DNA of 64,000 nt from Candidatus Gastranaerophilales bacterium (GCA_944325545.1 CALVAM010000006.1:18615-82614), one strand, 5' to 3'. Shown: positions 46,007 to 54,738, counted from the first letter of the stretch. The notes: generated by a model not told the origin, from the letters alone. Translations and numbers: made by a program.

Positions 46007-47119
46007 ATGGACGGATTTAGCATTGGAAAAATTTTAGCAGGATTAAGAAATCCTGAGATTTATTTGAAGAAATTAAAACAAAAAGAGGATTTGAATATTG
46101 GAGGTAACTCTTTTAATAACAATCTTACAATGCAAAAACCGTCTAATATACAAAATATCCAATCCACAATAAATGTAATACAACAAATTCAAATGAATCA
46201 GATAGCAAATATGGATAGAGCTATTTATATAAGAAATTTGTTAAATTTACCACAAACATTAGCTCAAATTTTATTAAATATACAAGATAAAAATCGTCCC
46301 CTTAATACTAATACTTTGATGCTAAATGATTTGAACCAAGAGCTTTTAAAAAATCAAAAAATGATTTCACAGCTTTTTGATGATACTTCTGAAATTCCAT
46401 TAAATATAGCTCAAAATTTTCAAGCTCAAGTTACAAATGCTCAAAAAGACGCTGTTATGTTAATTTTTAACGGTATGATACATTTGCCGGCTTTTTCTGA
46501 ATTAGTTTTAAAAAACAGCAAGCAAGCTGTTGCGAATTTGATTATAGCTATGGCTTCGGCTTCTAAAAGCGGGATGACAAATGAACAAATTACTGAAACT
46601 TTAAGTATTATAAATTCTTGTATTGCCCTTGCGGAATCCAATAATCCAAACCAAACTTTAAAAAGTTTGATGCTTTTATATTTGCCTTGGCTGCCTTTAA
46701 ACGAAAATGTAAATTTCGATTTGGAAATTGAACCTCAAGATGGTGAAAATGAATCAAATAATTCTAAATTAACAGTCTTAATTCAGACTAAAAATTTTGG
46801 AAATGTAAAAGGTGTGTTTACTCTTACTACATCCAATTCAGTTGACATATATATAATTTGTTCAGAAGATTTTCCTAAAAATACTTTATTAAAAAGTTTA
46901 AAAGAAGAAAGCTCCTCTCATGCTATGAATACCAATATAGATATAGAAGCAATCGACCCAAAGAAAAAAGAAGTTATGGAAGAGCAAGAAACTAAGGTAA
47001 ATCTTTCTGCTACAAATGAGATGAATCCATATCTATTGCTTATGGCTCATGCGTTTATTAGGAATACAATTTTTATTGACTCCAATGCAATAGCTGATGA
47101 AGAAAGTTCTAACTCTTAA
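46007..47119 (+). CDS. Unknown protein with FliK-like C-terminal region
   Basis: 370 residues, soluble, Asn/Gln/Leu-rich. The N-terminal two thirds are helical with Asn/Gln-rich stretches. Residues about 240-310 (LTVLIQTKNFGNVKGVFTLT ... VDIYIICSEDFPKNTLLKSL) resemble the beta-strand pattern of the FliK/Flg_hook C-terminal domain (LxLxPxxLGxVxVxL). That suggests a hook-length or injectisome ruler-like protein, but no flagellar gene is nearby, so this is weak. An extended -10 box and no ribosome site suggest a leaderless mRNA. Overlaps the convergent 47109 gene by 11 bases. Confidence 0.55.
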   Translation: MDGFSIGKILAGLRNPEIYLKKLKQKEDLNIGGNSFNNNLTMQKPSNIQNIQSTINVIQQIQMNQIANMDRAIYIRNLLNLPQTLAQILLNIQDKNRPLNTNTLMLNDLNQELLKNQKMISQLFDDTSEIPLNIAQNFQAQVTNAQKDAVMLIFNGMIHLPAFSELVLKNSKQAVANLIIAMASASKSGMTNEQITETLSIINSCIALAESNNPNQTLKSLMLLYLPWLPLNENVNFDLEIEPQDGENESNNSKLTVLIQTKNFGNVKGVFTLTTSNSVDIYIICSEDFPKNTLLKSLKEESSSHAMNTNIDIEAIDPKKKEVMEEQETKVNLSATNEMNPYLLLMAHAFIRNTIFIDSNAIADEESSNS

Positions 47120-48158
47120 AAGGAATTCTTTTGGCTAGTTGAGTTGATAGTATTAATGCTTTTTCCGAAAAGATTAACGGCAACTTATCAACATTACCCT
47201 GTATAGAAACCAATGCCCTATTATAAACAAGACGTTCACTAGCACCTGAAATTATCAATCCTTCGACAGTTTTTTCAAACCTGTTATAAACATTATCAAT
47301 ATTTAAACTTTTAACCAATGCTTCTGTTTTTGTAGGAACAATTGCCCAATTAATTCTTCCACCTGCAATTAAAAATTCATTTATTTTTTCTGCAATAATA
47401 TTAAGGTTATTAGGGTTGTTGTACGCATCAAAAGATATGATATCAGCTTTAGCTTCAATCGGAATTTGCCAATCACACTTCTCAAAACTTTGTATTGCGA
47501 CCAAACCTTGGTATTCTTTTATTTTATTTATAACCTTGGAAAACATATTTAGAACAATATCTCTTGTTATTTCAAGGTTCACTCTTTTTAAATCTCCATA
47601 ATTATGATAAAGCGGTTCCTCAAGCACTATAATTGGATGTGTATCGGGAGAAGCTTCTTTTATTTTTCTAATTAACCAAATTGCTTTAACGCAAACAGCT
47701 TGAATTACTAATTTGCGATAACACTTATCCGTTAATACATGTGGAGAATCTTTTTGAGATAATAAGTGAGCTACCGAAAATGGCCCTAAAATATTTACAA
47801 CAGTTTCTTTAGGTTTGAGTCTCTGTAATATTTGTAAATATTTTGGAAGAAAAAAAGAATTTATTTTATATTTTTCCAAATTTTCTTCTGTGGGATTATT
47901 GAAAGCTACATCTAAAGAAACTAATTCTTGTTTAAATGTCGGGATTTTATCCTTAAAAAATACTTTTTTATCTTTTAATTTTACCCCGGGAAGATTTTCT
48001 AAGCTTCTGTAATAAATATTTTCTGTTTCAGAAGCATTTGGCAACATCGCAAGATATGGGACATCTTCAAATAATTTAACCATCATTTTAGTTGCTGCTT
48101 CATTTGTTTCATATGGTAAATCTCCGTTTGGAAAACATTTAAAAGATATTTTAGCCAT
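47109..48158 (-). CDS. UROD/MetE-like TIM-barrel protein
   Basis: 349 residues. The opening KCFPNGDLPYETNEAATKMM and LAMLPNASETENIYYRSLENLPG, then NILGPFSVAHLLSQK and IIVLEEPLY resemble the cobalamin-independent methionine synthase/uroporphyrinogen decarboxylase-like barrel proteins. The MetE zinc-binding His/Cys set is not evident, so it is unlikely to be a full methionine synthase. AGAGAG precedes ATG. Function unknown within the superfamily. Confidence 0.55.
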   Translation of the reverse strand: MAKISFKCFPNGDLPYETNEAATKMMVKLFEDVPYLAMLPNASETENIYYRSLENLPGVKLKDKKVFFKDKIPTFKQELVSLDVAFNNPTEENLEKYKINSFFLPKYLQILQRLKPKETVVNILGPFSVAHLLSQKDSPHVLTDKCYRKLVIQAVCVKAIWLIRKIKEASPDTHPIIVLEEPLYHNYGDLKRVNLEITRDIVLNMFSKVINKIKEYQGLVAIQSFEKCDWQIPIEAKADIISFDAYNNPNNLNIIAEKINEFLIAGGRINWAIVPTKTEALVKSLNIDNVYNRFEKTVEGLIISGASERLVYNRALVSIQGNVDKLPLIFSEKALILSTQLAKRIPFKS

Positions 48159-48181
48159 ACAACTCTCTTTCTTTATTCAAC

Positions 48182-48221
48182 AAAAAACGTGCTGTACAAT
48201 AATTTAGTCAGCACGTTTTTT
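48182..48221 (-). terminator. Terminator after rplI
   Basis: AAAAAACGTGCTG (48182-48194) / CAGCACGTTTTTT (48209-48221), T tract on both strands. Confidence 0.82.
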
Positions 48222-48234
48222 ATTTTTTTTAAAA

Positions 48235-48729
48235 CTATGCTTCTACTTCTTCAATCTCTTCTACAGATTCTTTTACTACTTCAGAAGCTTTTACGATAAC
48301 TTTTAACTCAGTTTTAACTTTTGAAGTTAATTTGATTAACATTGTAAATTCACCAATTTTGTTAATAGGTGAATTTAAAGAAACTGTTTTTCTGTCAACT
48401 TCAATATTAGCTTTTTCTTTTAATTCTTCGCATAATTTCTTAGTGGTAATAGTACCAAATAATTTACCACTTTCACCAGCTTTAGCTGATAATTCAATAG
48501 AACCTAATTTTTCGATTAATTCAGCTTTAGCTAAAGCTTCTTGATGTAATTTTTCTTGTTTAGCTTTGATTCTAGCAATATTTTGTTCTCTATTTTTCAA
48601 AGCACCTTCTGTTGCAATTTCTGCATAATTCTTAGGTATTAAGAAGTTTCTTGCATAACCGTCTTTTACATTTACTAAATCACCGGCTTCACCAATATTT
48701 TGAACTTCTTTTTTAAGTATTACTTGCAT
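48235..48729 (-). CDS. rplI: 50S ribosomal protein L9
   Basis: rRNA-binding ribosomal protein. The L9 N-terminal signature is seen: MQVILKKEVQNIGEAGDLVNV and KDGYARNFLIPKNYA, then the long central helix (EQNIARIKAKQEKLHQEA) and the C-terminal domain. 164 residues, with an acidic tail (VVKESVEEIEEVEA) longer than in E. coli (149). AAAAGGAG precedes ATG 48729. Stands alone rather than after rpsF-rpsR. Flanked by a terminator. Confidence 0.95.
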   Translation of the reverse strand: MQVILKKEVQNIGEAGDLVNVKDGYARNFLIPKNYAEIATEGALKNREQNIARIKAKQEKLHQEALAKAELIEKLGSIELSAKAGESGKLFGTITTKKLCEELKEKANIEVDRKTVSLNSPINKIGEFTMLIKLTSKVKTELKVIVKASEVVKESVEEIEEVEA

Positions 48730-48849
48730 ATCTTTTTCTCCTTTTAACTATTATTGGGCTAGCATAGTTTTTATAATATACGAAAAAATATTAATTGTCG
48801 AGTACCATGGTTTTTTAGCTTAAAATAAGTTAACAGTGGCTACTAAGAG

Positions 48850-48899
48850 AGGATAAGTTTATAAGTTGAGAAGAAGTTAATAATAAAACTCTATTCATT
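48850..48899. repeat. Dispersed 50-base module, copy 1
   Basis: GATAAGTTTAT(A/G)AGTTGAG then AAGAAGTTAATAATAAAACT and CTATTCA. A near-identical copy is at 49117-49166 and the second half recurs at 55095-55129 inside the MITE-like element. Confidence 0.8.
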
Positions 48900-48915
48900 A
48901 GTTACTAATTCATTT

Positions 48916-48950
48916 ACCCCACCCCCCACCCCCTCCCTCAAGGGGAGGGG
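48916..48950. repeat. GC-rich palindromic repeat, copy 1
   Basis: Runs of C (ACCCCACCCCCC) followed by CCCCTCCC-TCAAG-GGAGGGG-type palindrome (48930-48937 / 48943-48950). Same arrangement at 63874-63911 and a variant at 55029-55058. Confidence 0.8.
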
Positions 48951-49116
48951 AATGTAGTTACTAATTATTTGTATGGTGTAATTTATAGCACCAATTTTAA
49001 TTAAAAATTGTATAATATTTTCTCGATATTCCAAATTTATTTTCGGAATCTTATCGACTAGAAAATTCATAAAACTCTGAAAAGAATTCAGTGTGAAGTG
49101 TTTCAAGAGGAGAAGA

Positions 49117-49170
49117 AGATAAGTTTATGAGTTGAGAAGAAGTTAATAATAAAACTCTATTCACTATTCA
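49117..49170. repeat. Dispersed 50-base module, copy 2
   Basis: Matches 48850-48899 with few differences and extends with CACTATTCA-type short repeats to about 49188. Confidence 0.8.
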
Positions 49171-49298
49171 CCAGTCACTATTCACTAGTCTAATGAATAT
49201 TTAAAAAGAAGCTAATCCAAGCTTTTTCTCCTACTAATAGATGATATTTTTCTAACATACTAAAGAAAATACAAGATAATGTCGTAAATAGAGTATAT

Positions 49299-49370
49299 GG
49301 AAAACCAAACGGTTTTTCATACCTCCTCCCCAAGTCTGGTAGCCGTTCCTCTAAGAAACGGCTTTTTTTT
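49299..49370 (+). ncRNA. Candidate Yfr1-like small RNA with anti-Shine-Dalgarno core
   Basis: A plus-strand terminator (AGCCGTT 49341-49347 / AACGGCT 49357-49363, then eight T) has no coding gene upstream. Before it are a hairpin GGAAAACC-AAAC-GGTTTTTC (49299-49318) and an unpaired linker ATACCTCCTCCCCAAGTC. Two hairpins flanking a CU-rich single strand is the layout of cyanobacterial Yfr1 (core ACUCCUCACAC; CUCCUC shared). Possible -10 boxes are GATAAT (49275-49280) and TAAATA (49285-49290), so the RNA would be 72-84 bases. CCUCCUCCCC is complementary to Shine-Dalgarno sequences. It is an inferred RNA, not proven. Confidence 0.5.
49341..49370 (+). terminator. Plus-strand terminator of the candidate sRNA
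   Basis: Seven-base GC-rich stem with a nine-base loop and eight T. The downstream gene is on the other strand and its stop codon overlaps the T tract. Confidence 0.8.
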
Positions 49371-50277
49371 ATGCTAAAGTTTCAATTTTTTTTGTGATAC
49401 TTGCTACATTTTCTCCCCATTTTGAATTAAGACCTTTTGTATCTCTTGGGTCGCCTACTGGACAATATTTTTTACCAACTTGGCTTATAGTAACAATCCC
49501 TTTATCGATATATCCAGATTTTAAAAATCTTGCCATATCCATTATGCAATCATCTACACTGCTGTAGGACTTGAATCCCATACCGGAACTTACACCGCCA
49601 ACATTATTTTTTGTTTTCGCAAGATTACTTGTACCATAGCCACTCTCATTTATGCATATTGCAGCTAAAATTGCAGCATTTACACCATATTTCTTTTGAG
49701 CATTTAAAAATACTTGTCCTTTATCTTTTAATACGCCATTTTTTCTGTTTAATATTTCATTTAACTGCTCTGCAGAACCTTGAAATTTATCAGTAAGTTT
49801 TTCGTTTTTTAAATTGCTATAATTAGGCACTTCTGAAGATGTATTTAAAGTGGTTTTTTGATTATTGTTTTCTGTGTTATTATCATCGATGTGTTTTTCT
49901 GTAATGTTAGTCTTTTTTTCTTCATTAAGAGTTTTATCAATTTTTTCTTTTACAATATTTCGTTCAAAACTATCTAACCAGGGGTGGTTATTAGTTTGAG
50001 TTTGAGGTTTTGATGTATTCCAAATATCTGTTGGGAAAATTGATGTCGTATCAATTCTCGGCATATTAAGCGTTGGAAAGGGACTTACACTCATCATAGG
50101 AAACATTGGAGGATAATTCATACTGCTAGGATACTGAAAAATATTTGACATAAAAGGGTTTGACCAACAACAGAAAGAAAACGGAGTATACCCGAATCCG
50201 CACATAAACGGATTAGAATTAAACATTCCGTTTAGAAAACCATATGAAAAATTATTCCAAAAATTATGTAGTCCCAT
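49369..50277 (-). CDS. Glucosaminidase-like (lysozyme-fold) protein with Met/Pro/Phe-rich N-terminus
   Basis: 302 residues. The C-terminal about 125 residues match the glucosaminidase/mannosyl-glycoprotein endo-beta-GlcNAcase fold: YGVNAAILAAICINESGYGT with the catalytic Glu, LAKTKNNVGGV, YSSVDDCIMDMARFL. The N-terminal about 85 residues are unusual, rich in Met, Pro, Phe, Trp and Cys, then an Asn/Thr/Lys linker. There is no classical signal peptide, odd for a wall hydrolase. AGGGAT precedes ATG. May cut peptidoglycan glycans if exported by another path. Confidence 0.72.
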   Translation of the reverse strand: MGLHNFWNNFSYGFLNGMFNSNPFMCGFGYTPFSFCCWSNPFMSNIFQYPSSMNYPPMFPMMSVSPFPTLNMPRIDTTSIFPTDIWNTSKPQTQTNNHPWLDSFERNIVKEKIDKTLNEEKKTNITEKHIDDNNTENNNQKTTLNTSSEVPNYSNLKNEKLTDKFQGSAEQLNEILNRKNGVLKDKGQVFLNAQKKYGVNAAILAAICINESGYGTSNLAKTKNNVGGVSSGMGFKSYSSVDDCIMDMARFLKSGYIDKGIVTISQVGKKYCPVGDPRDTKGLNSKWGENVASITKKIETLA

Positions 50278-50358
50278 AAATATCCCTGAGTATCCTTATA
50301 TATATAAAGAATTATCTTTGTTAATAATTGCTTTTTTTGTTAATAAAATTTACATTTG

Positions 50359-50367
50359 TGTTATAAT
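50359..50367 (+). promoter_or_regulatory. Extended -10 promoter of the ftsH operon
   Basis: TG-T-TATAAT; predicted start near 50374, leader about 54 bases, with AAGGAG before ATG 50428. Confidence 0.6.
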
Positions 50368-50427
50368 AGGAAAAAATGGAGAGGAGAAGTTTGAACTTCC
50401 AATAGTCTGTGTAAATAAAGGAGAATT

Positions 50428-52359
50428 ATGAATAAAAATCAATCTATCGGGATGTACGTAATTTTAGGTATTATGGTTTTAGCATTTATTTCAATGCTAT
50501 TTACAGGCCCTACGTCAAGTACACAAGAACTTTCTTATACTGCTTTTTTACAAAAGGTTGAAAATAAAGAAATAAAAAGTGTTGATATGGGGAAAGACAT
50601 GTTAATTGCACTTCCTGTTAATCAACCTGCTGCAGAAAAGAAAAATAGTACCAGTAATCTAATATATGGGGATGTCAGACCTCCAAAATTACAATATAAA
50701 GTAGTTCTCCCTGAAAATTCAGATGTATTACAAAAATTAGAGGCTAATAATATTGAAATTAATGCTAAGAAAGCTAATGAATCTAATTCTGCTTTCGGCT
50801 TAGGTTCTTCTTTAATCACAATATTGTTGGTCTTAGGCTTTATAATGTTGATAATAAAATCAATACAAGCTGGTGGAGCTCAGGCAATGTCTTTTGGAAA
50901 AAGCAGGGCTAAAATGCTTATGGATAATAAAGTTAAAACAACTTTTGCAGATGTTGCAGGTATTGATGAAGAAAGAAAAGAATTAGAAGAAATCGTAGAT
51001 TTCTTAAAGCATTCTGATAAATATGTTAAACTAGGGGCAAAGATTCCAAAAGGTGTTCTTTTAGTTGGTTCTCCCGGAACAGGTAAAACCTTGATGGCAA
51101 AGGCTGTAGCTGGAGAAGCAGGAGTTCCGTTTTTCTCAATAAGCGGTTCTGATTTCGTTGAAATGTTCGTTGGGGTTGGAGCTTCTCGTGTTAGAGATTT
51201 ATTTGAACAGGCAAAAAAACATCAACCTTGTATAGTTTTTATTGATGAAATAGATGCTGTAGGTCGTCAAAGAGGTGCAGGTTTAGGCGGCGGGCATGAT
51301 GAAAGAGAACAAACTCTTAACCAATTGCTTGTTGAAATGGATGGGTTTGATGAAAATACTAATATTATAATTTTGGCTGCGACTAACAGACCTGATATTT
51401 TGGATAATGCTTTGTTGCGTCCGGGAAGATTTGACAGACAAATTGTCATCAATAAGCCTGATGTCTTGGGACGTGAACAGATATTAAATGTTCATGCAAA
51501 GAATAAACCATTAAGTAAGGAAGTTGATTTGAAAACTCTTGCTAAACGTACTCCAGGTTTTACAGGTGCTGATTTGCAGAATTTACTTAATGAAGCCGCT
51601 TTACTAGCAGCAAGACATGATAAATCTGAAATTGAAATGTCTGACTTAGAAGAAGCAATAGATAAGGTTATGGCGGGCCCTGAAAAGAAAAGTAGAATTA
51701 TATCTGATGAAGAAAAAGAAAATACTGCTTATCACGAAGTAGGTCACGCACTGTTGGCTAAATTGTTAAAAGACTGTGATCCTTTGCATAAAGTTTCTAT
51801 TATCCCAAGAGGTATGGCTTTAGGAATTACTTTAACATTACCTGAAAAAGATCATTTAACTATGCGAAAAAATCAGCTTTTAGATAGAATTACTATGATT
51901 TTAGGCGGAAGAGTTGCTGAAGAATTGATTTATGGAAAAGATAACGTTACAACAGGAGCTTCTAATGATTTAGAAAAAGTATCTGCTCTTGCTCGTAGTA
52001 TGGTTACAACTTATGGTATGAGTGAAAAAATGGGAAATCTTGCTTATGGTAAAAATCAAGAGCATGTTTTTATGGGAAGGAATTTTGGTAATACAAGAGA
52101 TTTTTCAGAAGAAATCGCAGCTGATATTGATAAAGAAGTTAAGAAAATTGTTGATGCTCAGTATGATTATGCTAAAAAATTATTGAGTGATAACAGAGAT
52201 ATGTTAGAATATATTTCTAAAAATCTTCTTGAAAAGGAAACTCTTGATGAAAAAGAGTTTGATGAACTAATGAAAGATGTAAGAATTCAGCGAGGTGAAA
52301 TCCCTGCAGAAACTTCTGATAATAATGAAGAAAATAACGGAGAAGAAAATAATGGATAG
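50428..52359 (+). CDS. ftsH: ATP-dependent zinc metalloprotease FtsH
   Basis: Membrane AAA+ protease degrading damaged membrane proteins and some regulators. TM1 (about 6-26), a short outer domain, TM2 (about 127-148), AAA domain with Walker A GSPGTGKT (214-221; usual GPPGTGKT), Walker [13 protein letters not shown] and the second region of homology, then HEVGH (436-440) and the third zinc Asp region. Acidic Glu/Asn tail. 643 residues is typical. First gene of a three-gene operon with a small membrane protein and a PAP2 phosphatase. Confidence 0.96.
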   Translation: MNKNQSIGMYVILGIMVLAFISMLFTGPTSSTQELSYTAFLQKVENKEIKSVDMGKDMLIALPVNQPAAEKKNSTSNLIYGDVRPPKLQYKVVLPENSDVLQKLEANNIEINAKKANESNSAFGLGSSLITILLVLGFIMLIIKSIQAGGAQAMSFGKSRAKMLMDNKVKTTFADVAGIDEERKELEEIVDFLKHSDKYVKLGAKIPKGVLLVGSPGTGKTLMAKAVAGEAGVPFFSISGSDFVEMFVGVGASRVRDLFEQAKKHQPCIVFIDEIDAVGRQRGAGLGGGHDEREQTLNQLLVEMDGFDENTNIIILAATNRPDILDNALLRPGRFDRQIVINKPDVLGREQILNVHAKNKPLSKEVDLKTLAKRTPGFTGADLQNLLNEAALLAARHDKSEIEMSDLEEAIDKVMAGPEKKSRIISDEEKENTAYHEVGHALLAKLLKDCDPLHKVSIIPRGMALGITLTLPEKDHLTMRKNQLLDRITMILGGRVAEELIYGKDNVTTGASNDLEKVSALARSMVTTYGMSEKMGNLAYGKNQEHVFMGRNFGNTRDFSEEIAADIDKEVKKIVDAQYDYAKKLLSDNRDMLEYISKNLLEKETLDEKEFDELMKDVRIQRGEIPAETSDNNEENNGEENNG

Positions 52360-52852
52360 AGATGAGTTGATTTTTAGAGAATACAAAACTTATTGTGAAC
52401 AAAAAGAAAACTTTATTGACAGAAATTTTAAAACAAATAAATTTTATATGGCAGCAATTGTTGTTTTAGTTTTTGCAATGATTTATACAGGAAATATTAT
52501 TTTCTTAAATAAAATAACGGCTACTTTGGTATTCGCATTTTTTGGGGTTTCTGTAAGTGCTATGTGGTGGATGAATGTTGATTCATATAATACTTTAATA
52601 AAAATAAAATATGCAAATGTAATCGAAAAAATAGAAGAAAAACTCCCTGTAAAACCTTTTACGGATGAGTATGAAGGAATAGAAGAGTTTCGTAGTAACA
52701 AAGTTTTTATGTTTTCTGATATTCAAAAAATAATTGCTGCAATTTCTGCATTGTTTTTCTTTGCAGTATGTGTAAGTGAAATTACACCAATTGCAATTTC
52801 TTTATTTGATAAAATGGTGGATTTAGTTATAAAAGCAAAAAATATCTTTTAG
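52352..52852 (+). CDS. Small membrane protein in the ftsH operon (166 aa)
   Basis: Not recognised. After a charged N-terminus ([20 protein letters not shown]) come two adjacent hydrophobic segments (about 33-75), a charged loop, and a third (about 128-155). ATG 52352 overlaps the ftsH stop by eight bases, and GGAGAAG lies just upstream, so translation is coupled. Longer readings run inside ftsH. The tight link hints at a role with FtsH or membrane quality control; inference only. Confidence 0.65.
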   Translation: MDRDELIFREYKTYCEQKENFIDRNFKTNKFYMAAIVVLVFAMIYTGNIIFLNKITATLVFAFFGVSVSAMWWMNVDSYNTLIKIKYANVIEKIEEKLPVKPFTDEYEGIEEFRSNKVFMFSDIQKIIAAISALFFFAVCVSEITPIAISLFDKMVDLVIKAKNIF

Positions 52853-52861
52853 AGGTTATTA

Positions 52862-53485
52862 ATGAAGTCAAAAGGTTTTAATTCAAGAGAAAGCTGGAAT
52901 TGGATAATTGTATCTTTAGTAGTTTTTGTTGTATTAATGATTTTAGTAATGTATTTGCCAAATATGTCTGAAATTGATGGTAATATTTTACATTCGATAA
53001 GGTTAGCATTATCACCTTATCCAAGTTACATTCCTGCTGTAATTTCAGAATTTGGGAGATATCAACATATGTTATGGCCGCAAATTGCAGCCGGTAGTGT
53101 TTTAATTTCTCATCAGAAATATGTTAAAACCTTTTTGTTAATATTTTTTACTCAAGCAACTTTTATAGTTACTGATTTTATAAAAGATTTTGTTTGCAGA
53201 ACAAGACCTTGTGGGGATAATTATCCGGGTTTTAGTTTTCCTTCTGGACATTCATCTACCACGATGTGTTTTTATGGAATATTGATTTACTTAGTTCTTC
53301 ATTATGTTAGATCTGAAGTTTGGAGATATTTTTTAGTTGGTTTGTTTGGTTTATTTATTTTGATGGTTGGAATTTCAAGACTTTGGCTTGGAGTACATTA
53401 TTTAAGCGATGTTATTGCAGGCATGTTTTTAGGCTTCATTATGGTTAATTTGTTTATATTAACCTCTAATGCTTTAAGTAAATAA
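52862..53485 (+). CDS. PAP2-family membrane phosphatase
   Basis: 207 residues, six membrane segments. Acid phosphatase motifs are complete: KDFVCRTRP (KxxxxxxRP), FPSGHS, and SRLWLGVHYLSDVIAG (SRxxxxxHxxxD). Such proteins dephosphorylate undecaprenyl pyrophosphate, phosphatidate or phosphatidylglycerol phosphate at the outer face; undecaprenyl-PP recycling is a good guess given the wall genes around. Nine bases after the small membrane gene, AGAGG before ATG. Its end abuts the convergent glycosyltransferase gene. Confidence 0.88.
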   Translation: MKSKGFNSRESWNWIIVSLVVFVVLMILVMYLPNMSEIDGNILHSIRLALSPYPSYIPAVISEFGRYQHMLWPQIAAGSVLISHQKYVKTFLLIFFTQATFIVTDFIKDFVCRTRPCGDNYPGFSFPSGHSSTTMCFYGILIYLVLHYVRSEVWRYFLVGLFGLFILMVGISRLWLGVHYLSDVIAGMFLGFIMVNLFILTSNALSK

Positions 53486-53487
53486 TT

Positions 53488-54432
53488 TTATTTAGAAACT
53501 TCTTTTAAGATATATTTAACGCAATCTTTAGAATTATGATATTGTTTCGCTATTTTATAGCATTCTTCTGTAACTTTATTGTAAGCTTCTTTATCTTCAA
53601 GATAAGCTTCTATTTTAAAAATTAAATCTGAAAAATCTTCATAAAACGGCATATGACCATCAAATAAAGCAAGTTCTTCTCTGTAATCACTTATTAGTAG
53701 TCTTTTACAAGCTACAGTTTGAAAAGTTCTATAATTAAGAGATGAAATTCCTTGAGAATTCATGTTGAAAACAATTTTAGAATTATTAATAGCTTTTGCC
53801 ATTTCTTCTTCATTATCAATAAAACCTTGATAACAAAGTGAAATTAATTCAGGATATTTAGATCTGCTTTTAGCATCCTGATAGTGTCTGTCAATAGCAT
53901 ACCAAGCAATTTTAAGTTCCGGGAGCTTAGTAATTAATTCTTCGAAAAAGCTAAGTCGATAATCAGTATCCAACCTTCCTGCAAACATCAAATCAAATTC
54001 TGGATTTATTTTTAAATCTTTATAAATCTCAAAATCTACAAAATGTGGTAAGTAGTATATATTTTTAAAAGTTTCATAACTTGTAAGAGATTTGTCCCAA
54101 TAAAAGGTAAAATTATCATCTTTTTCTAAGAAAGGAAGATATTTTTCCCATTCTTCACCGGATGTGCGAGAGCGAATATCATCGGAGAAATAGTTGATTG
54201 ATGGCATTTTTAAATTATTATCTATTTTAATTTTAAGTCCGGAAAAGTCATAACCTAAAATGTAATCATATTCTTTAGAAATAATTTCATATAAATTTTT
54301 ATCAAATAATTCATCAAAAACAGTAACAAAATAATCATTTTGTTTAAAACCATTAATGATACTGTTAGTTGTAAGTCTTCCGCCAATACTTACGGGAAGA
54401 ATAGCTAAAATCTTTTTCTTAAATTCTCTCAT
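53488..54432 (-). CDS. CgeB-like family 1 glycosyltransferase
   Basis: 314 residues, GT-B fold. The C-terminal part has the CgeB/spore-protein-like glycosyltransferase pattern: FDLMFAGRLDTDYRLSFFEE, VFNMNSQGISSLNYRTFQTVACKRLLISDY, then an EDFSDLIFKIEAYLED segment. N-terminal half is shorter than in GT4 enzymes. Donor and acceptor are unknown; surface polysaccharide or protein glycosylation is likely. No ribosome site at ATG 54432; TG-T-TAAAAT nine bases upstream suggests a near-leaderless mRNA. Confidence 0.78.
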   Translation of the reverse strand: MREFKKKILAILPVSIGGRLTTNSIINGFKQNDYFVTVFDELFDKNLYEIISKEYDYILGYDFSGLKIKIDNNLKMPSINYFSDDIRSRTSGEEWEKYLPFLEKDDNFTFYWDKSLTSYETFKNIYYLPHFVDFEIYKDLKINPEFDLMFAGRLDTDYRLSFFEELITKLPELKIAWYAIDRHYQDAKSRSKYPELISLCYQGFIDNEEEMAKAINNSKIVFNMNSQGISSLNYRTFQTVACKRLLISDYREELALFDGHMPFYEDFSDLIFKIEAYLEDKEAYNKVTEECYKIAKQYHNSKDCVKYILKEVSK

Positions 54433-54441
54433 CTTAGTATA

Positions 54442-54450
54442 ATTTTAACA
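54442..54450 (-). promoter_or_regulatory. Extended -10 box of the glycosyltransferase gene
   Basis: Minus strand TG-T-TAAAAT, nine bases before the ATG; predicted leader of about three bases. Confidence 0.5.
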
Positions 54451-54586
54451 TTTTTAATTAAGCTTTACAAGAAGAGAGTGTTTTTGTATACTAAAAGGGT
54501 GAAAATTAAATAATAATCTTTAAGTAGAGAAATACGGTAAGAATAAAAAAAAGTCTTTATGTACACTTTTTCTACAGAAAAAGTAA

Positions 54587-54718
54587 GCGCTTGTAGCTCA
54601 GTGCCTCGCGGCGAGCAATGGGCAAGCCGAGTGAGCGAAAGCGAACGAGGTGGAGTCGAGGAAACGGTGTCGGGTTGCGGGAGCAAACCGAGCAGGTTTC
54701 CGAGCGGAGCCGTCTAGA
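54587..54718 (+). other. tRNA-Arg 5' fragment joined to a GC-rich island
   Basis: 54587-54602 (GCGCTTGTAGCTCAGT) is identical to the first 16 bases of the intact tRNA-Arg 152 bases downstream. It then runs into about 116 GC-rich bases with GAGCGAAAGCGAACGAG-type wording, very unlike the local composition, ending near a GAGCAGGTTTCC that recalls the tRNA anticodon arm. It is not a functional tRNA. Peptides read from it are not supported. Confidence 0.75.
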
Positions 54719-54738
54719 AATAAAAATTAAATATATTT

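Larger units (their letters stand above)
48730..49286. other. Repeat-rich intergenic region
   Basis: About 550 bases with no supported gene. It contains two copies of a roughly 50-base module (48850-48899 and 49117-49166), a GC palindrome (48930-48950) and a decayed copy (48970-48992) of the terminal repeat of the MITE-like element at 54990. The 71-codon minus-strand reading here is made mostly of repeat sequence and has no ribosome site. Confidence 0.7.

Noticed and set aside
48891..49106. 71-codon minus-strand reading frame in the rplI/glucosaminidase gap
   Set aside because: Its C-terminal part (PLPLREGVGGGVNEL) is the translated GC palindrome, the rest covers a decayed terminal repeat, and there is no ribosome site.
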